This document shows, piece by piece, positions 24,690 through 36,074 of a DNA stretch of 64,000 nt. Made by a program: the position numbers and the translations under genes. Numbering within the stretch: the stretch's first letter is position 1; every line of letters starts with the position of its first letter. The notes beneath the pieces are model-generated. The model saw nothing but the letters and a program-made list of their open reading frames with translations. It was not told where the DNA came from and did no database searches. The DNA lies in assembly GCA_008973525.1 (NCBI GenBank), contig WACJ01000363.1, forward strand, positions 1 through 64,000, written 5' to 3'. This DNA comes from Stenopsyche tienmushanensis. Lineage: Eukaryota; Arthropoda; Insecta; Trichoptera; Stenopsychidae.

Positions 24690-25250
24690 GTGGAGAAGCA
24701 TCGTGTCCTTGCGGACATTAAACCCCAGGGTGATGGAGCAACTCTACTCCCATGGGTAACAGTCGAACATCTGGGATAATGATGTAGACTAGAGGTGGAC
24801 GAAAGCAGCCTCGTCGGTTTGCTTATCAAACGCTGATGGGGTAGCCAAGCTAACATGAGTTGGGTGCGCAGCCTACCATGTGCTGTATGCCCGTAAAGTA
24901 GAACTGCCTAGTGCACACAAGGGAAAACGGCTACAGCTGATCGAACCAATATAAGTATGATGGGGAAGCGTGAACCCCTGGAGCTTGTAATCTGCATTCA
25001 GCTCCTTTCATGCTCATGTTGGATTCTTATTTGTAATGATCTTGTGTGGTAGTTCTTTTGCTTTTAGCACAATCTCTTCCGTCTTCATCCAATGATGTTT
25101 CAGATGCATTTTTCCGAAGCTGATCTTCTTCGGGAACCTCGTCTCTTTTGGCGGATACAGAATGAAAGGAGCGCGCGCCTAGAAGCTCTGTGTATAGTGA
25201 TCTTGGGGATTGAAAGACCGGTGATGAAATTCTATGTGGCTAGGCTAAAA
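24690..25250 (+). repeat. Dispersed repeat A, copy 1
   Basis: Ordered blocks 'ACCCCAGGGTGATGGAGC', 'GCAGCCTCGTCGGTTTGCTT', 'GCTGATGGGGTAGCC', 'ACATGAGTTGGGTGCGCAG', 'AACGGCTACAGCTGATCGAA' and 'CTGATCTTCTTCGGGAAC' recur at 32925-33540, 33575-34030 and, inverted, 36075-36560. GC-richer than its surroundings. No continuous frame; the class is unknown. Confidence 0.8.
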
Positions 25251-25312
25251 TAGGAAGGACATCTTCCCGCGGCCAAGGCTATCCAATATTTGACACCTCG
25301 TACGCGTCATCA
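25250..25312 (-). repeat. LTR-like repeat D fragment
   Basis: 'CATCTTCCCGCGGCCAAGGC' and 'ACGCGTCATCATGCGGG' resemble the middle of LTR-like copy 1 in inverted orientation. It lies about 60 bp before a longer copy in the opposite direction. Confidence 0.45.
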
Positions 25313-25371
25313 TGCGGGAAATGATTTGAAATAGAGTTATGCTAACGTAGCGTGTGCGATTTAACATCCCC

Positions 25372-25718
25372 ACGCAATAGCGCTGTTAGTCTGAGCATAT
25401 TATATTCTCCAGATTAACAGCGACATCTTCCATCTCTCTTCAGGTGCAATGTGTTATTTTAACAGCGCCATCTCTTGTGGTCCTGCGGTAACATTGCACC
25501 TGTATACCGATCGATCGCCGAGTCGAGTTACCGAGTGGTCGGTTAGCCTTGGCTGCGGGAGGTCGTCCTTCCTGCAGCCAGGTCTCTCTCCATCTTTCTC
25601 TTTCTTTCTCTCGTGTGGAATAAATAGTTATTTAGAGAAGAGAGTCTTTCTATTCGACGCCCGTCTATTCCCATCCATTCGTTCAGCAGCATCACGCCCC
25701 GATAGAAGAACGAACCCG
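25372..25718 (+). repeat. LTR-like repeat D, copy 2
   Basis: Same ordered blocks as copy 1: 'GTTAGTCTGAGCA', 'AGATTAACAGCGACATCTTC', 'GTTAGCCTTGGCTGCGGGAG', 'TCGTGTGGAATAAA', 'CGACGCCCGTCTATTCCC' and 'CCCGATAGAAGAACGAACCC'. The AATAAA would serve as a poly(A) signal if this is an LTR. A pyrimidine-rich CTTTCTC stretch lies just before it. Confidence 0.6.
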
Positions 25719-27500
25719 TAAAGATATAATTCTATTAGCAATATTTATCTGAAATTGCCCTTGATTTTTATAGATCAAAGTTGATATTATTATAGAGTAT
25801 AGCAAATTTTGCTCAATTGAAACTTGATGCAAATAAACCAGTTATCGTCAGTATTACACACAATTGTGCAATAACAATGACGCAATGTTATGTAATAAAT
25901 TATATTTTAATGCAATCGTACAACGTTTATTTTTTTTCAAATATTTGCATATGATGAATCATTCAGTTGTCAAAAAAATGCTCATGATTGATGAGTTGCA
26001 GAATAATCTCTAAAGAGCACGTTCATTGAAAGCACATATGGAATTTAAAAAAAAAAAAAAATTAATACGTATTTACAATACTTTTATAAAGTTTGAGAGC
26101 CACTGTGTTTACAGAAGTTTGCTTGTGCTAATAAAAGATAACTGAATCGTTAAACGGATGTATGATATTGCTGAAAACAAGATCATATCTTAATCTATAC
26201 AATAAAAGCTTCTCCACCGGCAAATTTCTTCCTTATCCGGTAAAAGTTACCTATTTATTAGCTGGATGTTGATTTGTAGATCAATACATCTAAATGGAAT
26301 TAGTGTTCAAGAGCACATATCTGAAACTTTTTCAGATAATCATATTATTGCCCTATATTATACTAATCTTAGATGTTTGGCGCTTGGACAGATTAAATGT
26401 GGTATTTGGGTATTCTGTTTGGCGGCTGTGGCTATAGAGAACGAACGCAGTTAACAGAAATATAACAGACATTTATTATTTGAATTAATAGCTGCTATCA
26501 TTAAATACTTCATGAAAATAATATTAGAGATCTCTGCTTCCGTTCAGATACGTAGTCGAGTGGCTAAAAACCCACTTAACATGTCTATGTAATAGATCCA
26601 TTCTAAAATGAATGTCAGTCACCATTCTTCCTTTCTATTTTTTACAGACCCGAAAATCATCTCAGATGTCGTTTCGACGCTGATATGACCGATTTCATAA
26701 CCATTATGGTTATTAGAAGAGTTCGGTTTCACTTCCTGGATCATCAACGTCAATGTCTTCTAAATATCAGATGCCGCGATTTTTTCCGCGTGTCTTACAC
26801 TCCAGGGTCAAAATATCTGCACATCCGCTGGTGGATTTTTGGCAAAAACAAATTTTCTTCTTATTTTGTCCGCGTCTTATTTTACAAGATCAAGGCGGAC
26901 CAGATCACATTTGTCATAAAAATAAGATATACGGACAATAATTAGCTGCTACATGGAGTGATGAAAAATTGCTTCGCCTGATTAAGAACTGCATTGGAAA
27001 AAATCCAAAATTTTCAGGTCAAAATTCTCTGAGGATAATTAGTCCAATTTAGTAAAGAAGGCAGTCACCCTTACATCCAAAAACACGCGAGAAGATATAT
27101 ATTTCACTATTAATTTGAGCATCAGGAAGTACGACATAAATTAAACAATACCGCCCTAATTGATGATATTACGCAAATAATTTTGTCGAAAAACATATTA
27201 AGAGCAGATTTAGAACATCAATCAGCGTGACAAAAACGAGATGAGCCCCATGCAAATATTCCTGAAATAACCAAATCAACTCAGGCGTATAAATATAACA
27301 TCAATTCCCATGACTCATTTATTATACTCATTTTTATTATAATTAATTCATCTCTTAATTTACGCTGCGGGTGTTAAAAATCGCGTAAATTAAATTTACG
27401 CAGAAAAAATAAGACACCATAAGAAAAGATGCTTTTTTCTTTTACTTTATTAATTACATGATATGAATAAAATGTACATAAATGTAATAAAAATAAAACA
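25719..27500. other. No recognised feature
   Basis: AT-rich with a run of A near 26047-26060. Frames at 26685-26945 are open but show no domain. A segment near 26942-27000 reads 'WSDEKLLRLIKNCIG', which I cannot place. Confidence 0.35.
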
Positions 27501-27509
27501 ATTTTTTAT

Positions 27510-27668
27510 TAATCCGTTGATGAGGAATCCCGCATATGCTGCGAAATGGTTTTATCGCACATTGAGTGTGGGAATTAGTAAATCAGAGACAGAGACGGTT
27601 GTTTTGCGTCTCATCATACACTCTTTGTGTCGTGTTGTAAAGGTACCACTACACGTTTAAATATTGTT
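27510..27668 (+). repeat. Dispersed repeat F, copy 1
   Basis: Starts with a 'TTAATCCGTTGATGAGGAAT' block and CGCATATG, continues with 'CAGAGACAGAGACGG', a TTGCGTCTCATCAT block and TGTTGTAAAGG, and ends near 'ACTACACGTTTAAAT'. Matches 34180-34360 (inverted) and 39459-39560. Non-coding. Confidence 0.75.
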
Positions 27669-27946
27669 TGCTTTATCTTAAACGCCGTTTCATTTATTTC
27701 ATAGAGTACAATATAGAGAATTATCACATCAATTATCAACACAACAAGCCTTCAAATTATTGTTGAGACTTCAAAATAAATCAATATTGATAATTTCAAG
27801 ACAAGGGTTAAAATTTAAGGTTTTTTGTTGAATATCCATTGTGAATTGTATTGAATAACAGTATTTCATCATCTCAAATAATTAAGATACATGTAAGTAT
27901 AAAATAAGTACTGATTATATCATTTTAAAAGTGTTTTGTTTAAATC

Positions 27947-27980
27947 TTAACCCGTTGTTGAGTAATCACGCATATGTGCG
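27947..27980 (+). repeat. Repeat F terminus
   Basis: 'TTAACCCGTTGTTGAGTAAT' followed by CACGCATATGTGCG is nearly identical to the inverted end at 34326-34359. It is an isolated end about 280 bp after copy 1. Confidence 0.7.
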
Positions 27981-28024
27981 TTCATTTTGTCACGACGAAA
28001 TAAACGTTAAAGATAAAATGGATT

Positions 28025-29450
28025 TTGTCCATATCCGGTTGAATATCATAAAGTATGATCCTGCGAACGACCTGCGAGGTCGCGCTGAGGAAGGCCAAGA
28101 AGTAGCTGAAAGGAGCTGGTCTGGAGTTCGCTGTCAAAAAAATGGAGGCCCTCTTTTTCACAAGACGCAGGAAGCTTATGCCCCCACTCCTGAGGATCTG
28201 GAGTTGCAAGATTAAATACTCAAGATCCGTTCGGTATTTGGGAGTGGAGATGAGCTCCGAAGTCAGCCAGCATCGGGGAGAATCTAGCCAGGTTGATGCC
28301 CAATATTGGTAGCCCAAATGCAAGTAGGAGGCGACTCTACACCGAGGTAATGCACTCAGTACTGTTATACGGCGCGCCGATATGGGCTGAGCCACTACAA
28401 ATTGAAAGGCTTAAAATGGCCAGAGTTCAGAGAAGGAATGCGATCAGAGTGGCTGCTGCATATCATACAGTGTCGGAAGATGCCGTCCTGGCACTGACTG
28501 CCATATCGCCAATCGACCTGCTCGCTTACGAAAGACAGGCAATACAGAAAAGTGAAGACAGGAAAAACGCTAAGCAAAGGACCATGACGGTGTGGCAGTC
28601 CCGATGGGACAACTCTGCTAAAGGTCGGTGGATGCATGAGCTAATACCGAAAGCATGGTCAACTGTGCTATCTCTTGATCCAGGTTCTCACCGGGTACGG
28701 CTGTTTCAATTTGTTGTTGACATTTGTCTGCTCAGCATGGATCACTGAAATGGACATCCTACGGGAGGAGCTGGATATCAGCTCGCTCTCCCCTAGCAAC
28801 ATGGTACCTTCAATGTTAGGGCATGGAATGCGTGGTGCAAATACACGACGTGTGCTATTCGACGGAAAGAGGAACAACAGCAGAAGAATGACATTCGGAA
28901 AAAGACAAACGGAGAGCCCGTGAGGGACACATTGCTGCCACTCTTGTGCAATACTTAATTAGTAGCCGGGTGGCAACCGAAGAGGAGGAGGGTTTAGTGG
29001 GTAAAAACCTTACACTACCACCAGAATGGTGGTAGTGTAGGGTTTGAAGACTTTTGAAGATTCCCCCTTTGCAAAAATAAGTATGGGGTCTTCTTAGATT
29101 GTTGTTAGTGTTCTTAGAATCATAATAAATAGAAGAAAAACACATAAATCAATTATATTTTTAAAACTCAGCGTGGTAACAAAAGTGATCGATCGGTGCA
29201 AATTTATTGATTTCAATCTTCAATAAATGTATTATTTTGTTACTAAAACTGAAGACAAACATGTGTATTATTTAAGTTTACGCGAAAAAATGATCGAATA
29301 CTATGGTGCTATCAACAGTGTTAAGGTTCATTTATTGATACAAGTTTGACTCAAGCTGCGCGGTCCTGAGAGGAAAGTGGTTTTATACGGACGACAATTA
29401 GTGAACAAACGAACACACTATCTACAATATGTTTGACTCAATTTAAAATT
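28025..29450 (+). repeat. Dispersed repeat C, copy 5, split by a retrotransposon
   Basis: The left part 'CATATCCGGTTGAATA' (28030-28045) and the right part from 'ATGGGGTCTTCTTAGA' (29084 on) are adjacent in copy 3 (12105-12140) but are about 1 kb apart here. R1-clade sequence lies between them. The right part then follows copy 3 to the GCGCGGTCCTGAGAGGAAA block. Confidence 0.65.
28060..28925 (+). pseudogene. R1-clade non-LTR retrotransposon RT C-terminal fragment
   Basis: Three frames are needed to read it. The first gives 'GLEFAVKKMEALFFTRRRK' and 'VRYLGVEM' (RT thumb region). The second, from 28293, gives 'MPNIGSPNASRRRLY', 'LLYGAPIWAE', 'AISPIDLLAYERQAI' and 'WQSRWDNSAKGRWMHELIP', a very typical R1-clade (R1/TRAS/SART group) C-terminal pattern. 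The third, from 28675, gives 'VLTGYGCF' before the zinc-knuckle position, which is not preserved. The element's protein normally copies its RNA into a nicked target. Here the palm domain and endonuclease are absent (5' truncation). Two frameshifts and an in-frame stop make it a pseudogene. Confidence 0.88.
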
Positions 29451-31000
29451 AATTCAATAGTCGTAGAGTTTACATCATTTTTTAGCAGCGAGTGATCATA
29501 TAAAAACAGACAAGTTTTTTTAACCACGAGATCAAATTGAAAACACAAGTATAACATCAAAAGGTGTTAATGATGCAGTGATAACATAAATAAGTGATTG
29601 TGTCATTGTAAATATCATAGAAATATGAAAATAATCATGTAAATTTACAGAAGATCTTGTTAGCAAAATTATTTTTTAACGCTGTACGCATCAAAGCGGC
29701 GGCGGTCGTTCTTTAGCATTTTTTGAATTTGTGCCATAAAAATGTTTTTGAAACATGATGTTATTTTTCACGCTGTACAAAAATGCATATCCATGACCTA
29801 ATATAGCGCTATTTAGAAGACTCCTCGGATTTATTTCTTACATGCGAAGTTTTAACAGGCTCATATATCACGTTCCAAGATTCTTCATCGTCGGGGAATC
29901 GGATAGGAGTCGTGTTTGTTTACTAATCCTACTTGGCATCTATTAAGAAGTATTAATCTTCGGCTATACTGTTATTCCTTGCATAATGTATGAAGTGGTC
30001 ATTTTCTGACACTTATTCTTCAGAATCCAAGTCAGCATCAATCCCGGCGAATTTGGCGTCAACAACTTAGCACGGATTGCCATAGACGTAATTGAGTCAA
30101 AGCAAAAATGCGCTTCATCATTTAACACTATGCTTGTTTACAGTCTTTTTTTGCATTAGCTTAAGTGACAGTCGAGAGGAATGTCCGGTTGTGTCAATGT
30201 CTGAATCGTCCTTGCTAAGTTCAAATGCAAGGTTGGCTCCAAGTGGCGCAGAAAAAGAGCACAAATCACGTCTGCTGACCACAACTATCGGACATGCCTG
30301 TCTGTGGCCTCTATTTTATCATCGTATCGCATACCGCAATCTCGTGTAAGCAGATAATTACTCGAGCCTTTGAGAAGCCCCAGACGCTGTCTGAGGAGGT
30401 CCTCGTGGAGGCTGTCAACAATGGCGATAATTTTTCAGTGGGATGATTAAAGCTCCAATCGTTTGATGGCGAAAGGCCGCCAGTTTGCTATAAATATGCA
30501 ACGTCTTATAAATAGTTACATCCTGTTTTCTTTGCGGAAAATATATCTTATACATATTCATATCAGTAGAAAATGCATTGAAATTGAAAATTCCCCCTCA
30601 GCGTCCTTTGTATTCTGCTAAGACCATGTAGTTTCAGCCATAAAATAGTTACTTTAACGTCAAGTAGTTTCCTTGATGTTCATCCGAAAATTTATGTGCA
30701 CAATTTGCATTTATTTACAGCTTTCATTTGTATAAAAATTGAGATAGGAGGTCTTCGTTGTTGAAAACATTCGTTTGAAAATCTTCACAACTGCAATTGC
30801 TCCATAAGTTTCAATATGAGCAACATTTGTAAATCGAGTGCTGTACGTTGCTATCAAATCAATATTGTGAACGAATTTGAGAAGAAGATATATTTGAATA
30901 CTATTGAAAATATGGATCATTCTCTAGGACAAAATTTAGCACAAATATTTATATTTGTATGTATTATAATTGATAGCCATCATTTTGAAGAAAGGAAATA
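29451..31000. other. No recognised feature
   Basis: AT-rich with a GC-richer block at 30040-30430. A frame at 30092-30349 starts with a hydrophobic stretch but has no in-frame ATG at its beginning, so I do not call a secreted protein. Confidence 0.35.
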
Positions 31001-31085
31001 CGAGAGTCATCTAAAAAAGTAAGGTTAAATATTTATTTAGGATCGAAAAATTATTGTATTTAATTGAAATTCATTGGATACTTCA

Positions 31086-31260
31086 CTTGGTTAGGTTTGG
31101 ACTTTTAACAGCTTCGGAGTATCCATACGAGGATTCGTTCATGGGCGTAGACCGTGTTCTGTAGACATGTTCGGACATGGCGTTCGAGCACGAGGCGCTC
31201 CTTCGACGTGTCAATGATCTGAAATTCGGACCGGTTGGACATGTCTAATTTTAGGGCTTT
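31086..31260 (+). repeat. Repeat B, copy 4
   Basis: 'TTGGTTAGGTTTGGACTTTT', 'GATTCGTTCATGGGCGTAGA', 'GAGGCGCTCCTTCGACGTGT' and 'GAAATTCGGACCGGTTGGAC' parallel the coding copy at 24236-24420, but the frame is broken. Confidence 0.7.
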
Positions 31261-31291
31261 TGTAAGAGGAAAAATTGATCCCCGAGACTTT

Positions 31292-31486
31292 CTACGGCCT
31301 CCACCGCACGCCGTACTCCACGGTCCACGCCTCCACGGTCACGCAATTTTGATGGTGCTCCAGAGTGAGAATTCTAGACATCCATCTCGTACACAACTTC
31401 TTATAACCAAGTTTTTTCGACACAGTATCACCAAGAAGACCTCGAGAAATTTCAGGAAATACTTCGTGACGATTTTGAAGCGTCAC
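31292..31486 (-). pseudogene. Mariner transposase helix-turn-helix fragment
   Basis: The 64-codon minus-strand frame reads 'SKKLGYKKLCTRWMSRILT' followed by 'LEHHQN'. In mariner transposases this is the end of the DNA-binding region (K-L-G-Y-x-K-L-C-A-R-W-V-P-x-M-L-T). The downstream residues diverge abruptly, marking a deletion breakpoint. No catalytic residue is present. Confidence 0.85.
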
Positions 31487-31649
31487 GCGGCGGAAATTTC
31501 GCCTAACCTAACCTAACCCACTACGTGACACTCTGTCGACTCATTACATCACAACTATTAGCTTCCACGAGCTTTCGATGGATATTCGTGACGGTATTGT
31601 TTTGCAAAGTCAGAAAATGGATAGGAGTTGATGGTGATGCGCGGCGAGC

Positions 31650-32860
31650 TCTTAAAGCCTAGTAATAAAGAAGTTAAATATAAAAAAAAACATTATGGTA
31701 TGCATTGGTATGCAATGGGTATGCTTGCGCTTACATCAGCCGCCGCCCGCATCAACTATTACATGCGGCACATATTCTGTCCGCTTCTGAATCATTCAAA
31801 GAATTTTTTGGGCCACAAATTTGCATCAAAATCGCGCGTATTACTATAATTTTATAAATAAGCATTTGATCTCGTGCTTTTGGCGTATAAATATTTTGCG
31901 CCGCGTCTCAGATCTGATATCTGCGTGCGATTTATTTTACAATCCGCTTCAAACATTTCGAACGCTGTTTTGATATTTGCCAGCTCCAGGACTATGAAAC
32001 TAAATTCACATGTCCAAACGCTTCAAAATTTGTCTCGTTTGGCGTCATTTTTTCGCGTTCGTGAAGCATTGATACGACCGACGTCGAAATATTTTGACGC
32101 GTTCTTCCTTTATCGTCGCAAACACGTCGATCAATCACTTTTCGATGAATTATCGCGCATGACACACTTTACTATGCTCGATTTTATAAACAGGAGAGGA
32201 CTCACTTACATTAAAAATACTCTCACCACTAAATCTCAATGGTATTTACAACGCGGCTCCGGTAGACTATTTCAACGATCTGTCTGTAGTAATATTTTTT
32301 CCGGTGCCTTAGCGTAAATATTTTCGCACAGATCGAAATAGCCACATTATTTGATACGCACTGTTGTTGTTTTTGTCCTGTGGAAATGGCGATTTTTCAT
32401 ACAATTTTCAGGTTAACTGCGCATTTTAACGACGAACCGTTGGATCTTATCTAAATGATGGAAGCATAATATTTACGAGTCATTTTTAAATATGATTATG
32501 CATGGAATTTCACGGTATAAGGCAACTATTTTCGACTTTGAATAATACTACATTTTTGTACAAATGTATGAAAAAGTTGTTTTAATGACATCTAGTGACG
32601 AACTCGATGAATTTTGATTAGACTGATTTTTAAAATTAATTTACTTAAATTTACAAAATTCAATACCTCCAAATGTATTACAATAAACGACGTGCCATCA
32701 TAGTAGAGTGATGTGTCGTCTTAAGATATCGTCTAATGAAGCAATATATAATTTTAAAAATAATACATCTCCCTCCCTCAAAAATATACCTCGCTTTACG
32801 GCCTAGATACGTTTCGAAAAAATAGGCCGTAAAGCGGAAAAGTGCGCAGGAGTGACATGC
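31650..32860. other. No recognised feature; one unassigned open frame
   Basis: A plus-strand frame is open from 31874 to 32317. Its first in-frame ATG is at 31994, preceded by a splice-acceptor-like pyrimidine/CAG stretch, which would give about 107 residues. The protein is basic and rich in R, S and F, with no domain I recognise. It may be a chance frame. Confidence 0.25.
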
Positions 32861-32861
32861 T

Positions 32862-32925
32862 TTTTTGGACTTTATCGTGACGGAGGATGAGACGTGGATG
32901 TTATACTATAACCTAGATTCTGGAT
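32862..32925 (+). mobile_element. Mariner catalytic-block stub
   Basis: Reads 'VTEDETWMLYYN' (32876-32911), which is the first catalytic block of a mariner. It runs straight into repeat A. The same mariner/A junction occurs inverted at 36545-36615. Confidence 0.7.
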
Positions 32926-33540
32926 GAGTTTAAGATTCCACGATGCCCACCCATAAAACCCAGGGTGAGAGCCAACCCTACGCCAGCGGGCAACGGTTGA
33001 ACCTTTGAGGTAATGATGTGGAGTAGATGTGTGCAAAAGTAGCCTCGTCAGTTTGTTCATCAAACGCAGCTGAGGTAGCCCAGTTAACATGAGCTGGGTG
33101 AGTAGGTCACCCTGTGCTGTGTACCCATAAAGGGGTGTGTTGAACAGCGGATTACAGTAGTTGGTGGAGACTGTGTCAACAGCCTAGGGCCTAGGCATAC
33201 AGAGGAGAACGGTTTTAGGCTATTCGAACGGCGACTCGTCTTCATGGCTTGGTACTACAAATGACCGAACCGATACAAGTACCATGGGGAATGGGTAGCC
33301 CCTGCAGTTCGTCATCTGCTGTTGTTGAAGTTGGTTTTCCTGCAGAAACCTCGCATCCACTGGAGGGCGCGGAACAAAAAGTGTAGGCACCTGCACTTTC
33401 TGCACGTAGAATTTTTAGCGGGGCTAAAAAATCAGTGGAAGACTCTTTATGTGAGGCTAGTCCGGGGTAACCCGGAACAGACCATACAGCAGCGCAGTAA
33501 ATGGGATCGCATATAAATGATCCCCCAATCCAGTTAGTCA
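32925..33540 (+). repeat. Dispersed repeat A, copy 2 (tandem unit 1)
   Basis: Contains all A blocks: 'AAAACCCAGGGTGAGAGCC', 'AGTAGCCTCGTCAGTTTGTT', 'ACATGAGCTGGGTGAG', 'GAACGGTTTTAGGCTATTCG', 'GTTGGTTTTCCTGCAGAAAC' and 'GGCTAGTCCGGGGTAACCCG'. Directly followed by a second unit. Confidence 0.85.
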
Positions 33541-33574
33541 CTGTCCGTCGTCTGTTATCTGTCTATTGTGATCC

Positions 33575-34030
33575 GGATCCGGAGCTTTAAACTCCATAAT
33601 GTCCACCCATATAATCCCAGGGGAGGGGAGCCTCTGCAGGCATACGCAAGTCATCTGGTGTGTGGAACTGCTGATTACAGACGTTGGTAGCGTATTTGTC
33701 AAATGCATTATCACTATCCTCAACAGTGCATACAGAGGAGAACGGCTTTAGGTTATCGGCGGTCTATTTTCTTGAACTTGGCATAAATTTTGTCCTTCTT
33801 TTCCAATGCACCTTCAGATGCATGTAGTCTTAAGCTGGTCTTCCTGCGGAAACTTTACCTTCTCTGGAGGGCACGAAGCAAAAGGAGTAGTCACCTGGAG
33901 GCTATACGCATAGTGTTTCCAGTAGGGTTAAAGATCAGTGGAAGAAACCCTCTGTGTGGCTAGTCCGGGGTAGCCCGCAACGGAGAGCAGAGCAGCGCCA
34001 TCAATAAGGTCGTATTTTATAGACCCTGCA
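33575..34030 (+). repeat. Dispersed repeat A, copy 3 (tandem unit 2)
   Basis: Repeats unit 1 in the same orientation: 'ATGTCCACCCATATAATCCC', 'ACAGAGGAGAACGGCTTTAG', 'GCTGGTCTTCCTGCGGAAAC' and 'TGGCTAGTCCGGGGTAGCCC'. An internal part around the GCCTCGTC and CATGAG(C/T)TGGGTG blocks is missing, so it is shorter. Confidence 0.8.
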
Positions 34031-34179
34031 CGTTCTTCAGTCGCTGTGTGTTATTTGTCAATGTTTATTATATATTCTAAGAACCCAATAACTGATGATT
34101 TTTATCAGGATACAGATAAATTCCATTATTATTTTAATGTTTATTTTGTTGTATCTGTTGATAATTGATGTCATGAATA

Positions 34180-34360
34180 TTTAGACGTGTAGAGGTACCT
34201 TTACAGCATGGCCTTGTCATTGATGTACGAGTATATGATGAGACGAAAGACATCTGTCTCTGTCTCCGATTTCCTAATATCTGTATTCAATTTGCGAAAA
34301 TACTCTTTTCGAATACGAGTTCGATCGCACATATGCGTGATTACCCATCAACGGGTTAAA
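34180..34360 (-). repeat. Dispersed repeat F, copy 2
   Basis: Inverted relative to copy 1: 'ACGTGTAGAGGTACCTTTAC', 'GATGAGACGAAAGACATCTG' and a terminus 'CGCACATATGCGTGATTACC' ending in GGGTTAA at 34353-34359. This gives the fullest version of the repeat end (TTAA plus CCCGTTGATGGGTAA). Confidence 0.75.
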
Positions 34361-35840
34361 GAAAAATATTGTATAAATAACAACTGTATATGTGTACTTA
34401 TTGATAATATTGTATGTTATTTTATAGCACATTTCAAGTGTATGAATCCACATAAATCGCAACCCTAATACTCCCATTTTTTCAACCCACTATGCAGTAT
34501 TTTTTTGTGAGATGTTTTAAATACTGAAACTGATCACATAATTTTGCGTGAGCTTTTTTCAAGAAATTTACAATATTATAGAATTTTTCAAGTGCTTGTA
34601 CAAAAATACAGAAATGTGTGATGCTCCCAGTCAATTTATGCAAACCAAATGTTGGCATTTCAGATTGGGCCATTTATTTTAAGAAAGAATTATGGGTTCT
34701 AATAATAAAAATCCCCATTCTTCAAGTAAAAATAGTTATTTTGGCATTTAAGTTATTAAGACCAATTAATCATATTATCAACTTAGCGCCGATAAAATCC
34801 GTAGATCGCGTCGTTGAAAATAATTGTTTCATGGGAGTCGATGTCTCTTTTCGACGTCATAAATCGGGATGATCTTATCCGATTTAGTTGTATTTAAATG
34901 ATCGGGTTCAACGTACTCGGGATGACCGCGCTTCGCAACTACGTCGAAATTATTCTTATCACGTGAAAATGGGATAACACAGGCGCGCACGGTGGAGTTT
35001 TACGAGTCATCGCATTTCTTTTTCAACGCGATCATGATCATTAAATAAAATAGACTCTCCATTTAAAGTCCACGCAGACATGACGTTTGTTTTCATTCAT
35101 TCCCACATAAATTGCTGAAAAAAACCCGGGATAAGAAAAAGAATAACGCCCCGGAGAGTGGATGATAGAGGAAGCCGCGTGGTATAAATTTTCCAGATCT
35201 TTGGCAACAATACGCACTCTTGGACGAAATGTATTGATGTAGTCAGTGACAGAAACATACCATTTGAGATCTCTTTAGAATTCTGGAAGGGTGGACAATT
35301 GTCAAATTTTTCATTCCGAGACGGAAAAATACGGCTGTTCTTTACAATTTTCATTGCCTCTGCGAGATTGCTGTTGAATGTTTCGCCTTTGCATGTCACT
35401 TAAAGTACTGCAAGCTCGCATGCTGGATAAATAATTCTAATATTCACGGGAAGACCATAGCAACTCTATATTTTTATTCTACGATAATATCAATTAACGT
35501 GTTCCAATTTCAAGAAGAAATTTATAGTAAAATAATTTTCGAGCAAAAATGTGTTTATCTTCCCAGAAAAACTCTTGAGCTATGAATGAGCATCCAGAAT
35601 TAAAGTGCATTTAAAAGATATTTGTATCTCATGTATATGAATATACGTTGGATTAAAAAAATCAATATTGAATATATAACCAGAATTATTTTGTTTGATA
35701 ATGAATGTAATTTATAAATTAATTAATGTTTTTTTACCATATTAAAATCTGTAATTATTAAGTAAATTAAATGGATGAAAATAATTGTATAGGGCAAGGA
35801 AGAGTTTTAAATTTTACTCGCGGCCCCGAAAAAGGATGCG
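34361..35840. other. No recognised feature
   Basis: AT-rich. The minus frame 35097-35399 has no domain. 34780-35060 is somewhat GC-richer without a coding signal that I trust. Confidence 0.35.
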
Positions 35841-35844
35841 AGCC

Positions 35845-36055
35845 CACTGCTCTAAAATTAGAGGGAGTGGCCACAAAGTTTCCGTGTCCAACCGGTCAGA
35901 GTTTCGGACTGCTGACGCAATGAAGGAGCGCCTCACAATCGGACACCATGCCCGAATATGTTCACAAAACATGATTTGCGTTCATGAACGGATCTTTACA
36001 TGAACACTCCGAAGTTGTTGAAAGCCCTAACACAATCAACGAAGCATTCTGGGCT
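35845..36055 (-). repeat. Repeat B, copy 5
   Basis: Inverted copy: 'GTGGCCACAAAGTTTCCGTG', 'CAACCGGTCAGAGTTTCGGA', 'AAGGAGCGCCTCACAATCGG' and 'CGTTCATGAACGGATCTT' correspond to the coding copy at 24.2-24.5 kb read backwards. It abuts repeat A. Confidence 0.7.
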
Positions 36056-36074
36056 ATAGACAAGACGAAAGACA

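Larger units (their letters stand above)
31007..31650 (-). mobile_element. Mariner family M3, copy 2, interrupted by repeat B
   Basis: The left (3') end 'GTCATCTAAAAAAGTAAGGT' and following 60 bp match 16486-16560. Sequence from about 31290 to 31650 matches the 5' half of the family (compare 61250-61470). Between them, 31086-31260 is repeat B. Either B inserted into the mariner, or two truncated pieces were brought together. Confidence 0.75.

Noticed and set aside
30092..30349. Frame with a signal-peptide-like hydrophobic start
   Set aside because: The frame begins at TTG, and the nearby ATG is in another frame that stops after a few codons.
31502..31519. Three CCTAA units (arthropod telomere motif TTAGG)
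   Set aside because: Three units inside a mariner fragment are too few to indicate a telomeric insertion.
31874..32317. Open frame of 147 codons
   Set aside because: Its first codon is not ATG, the ATG version is about 107 residues, and the protein shows no domain. Chance frames of this length occur in the GC-richer patches, so no gene is called.
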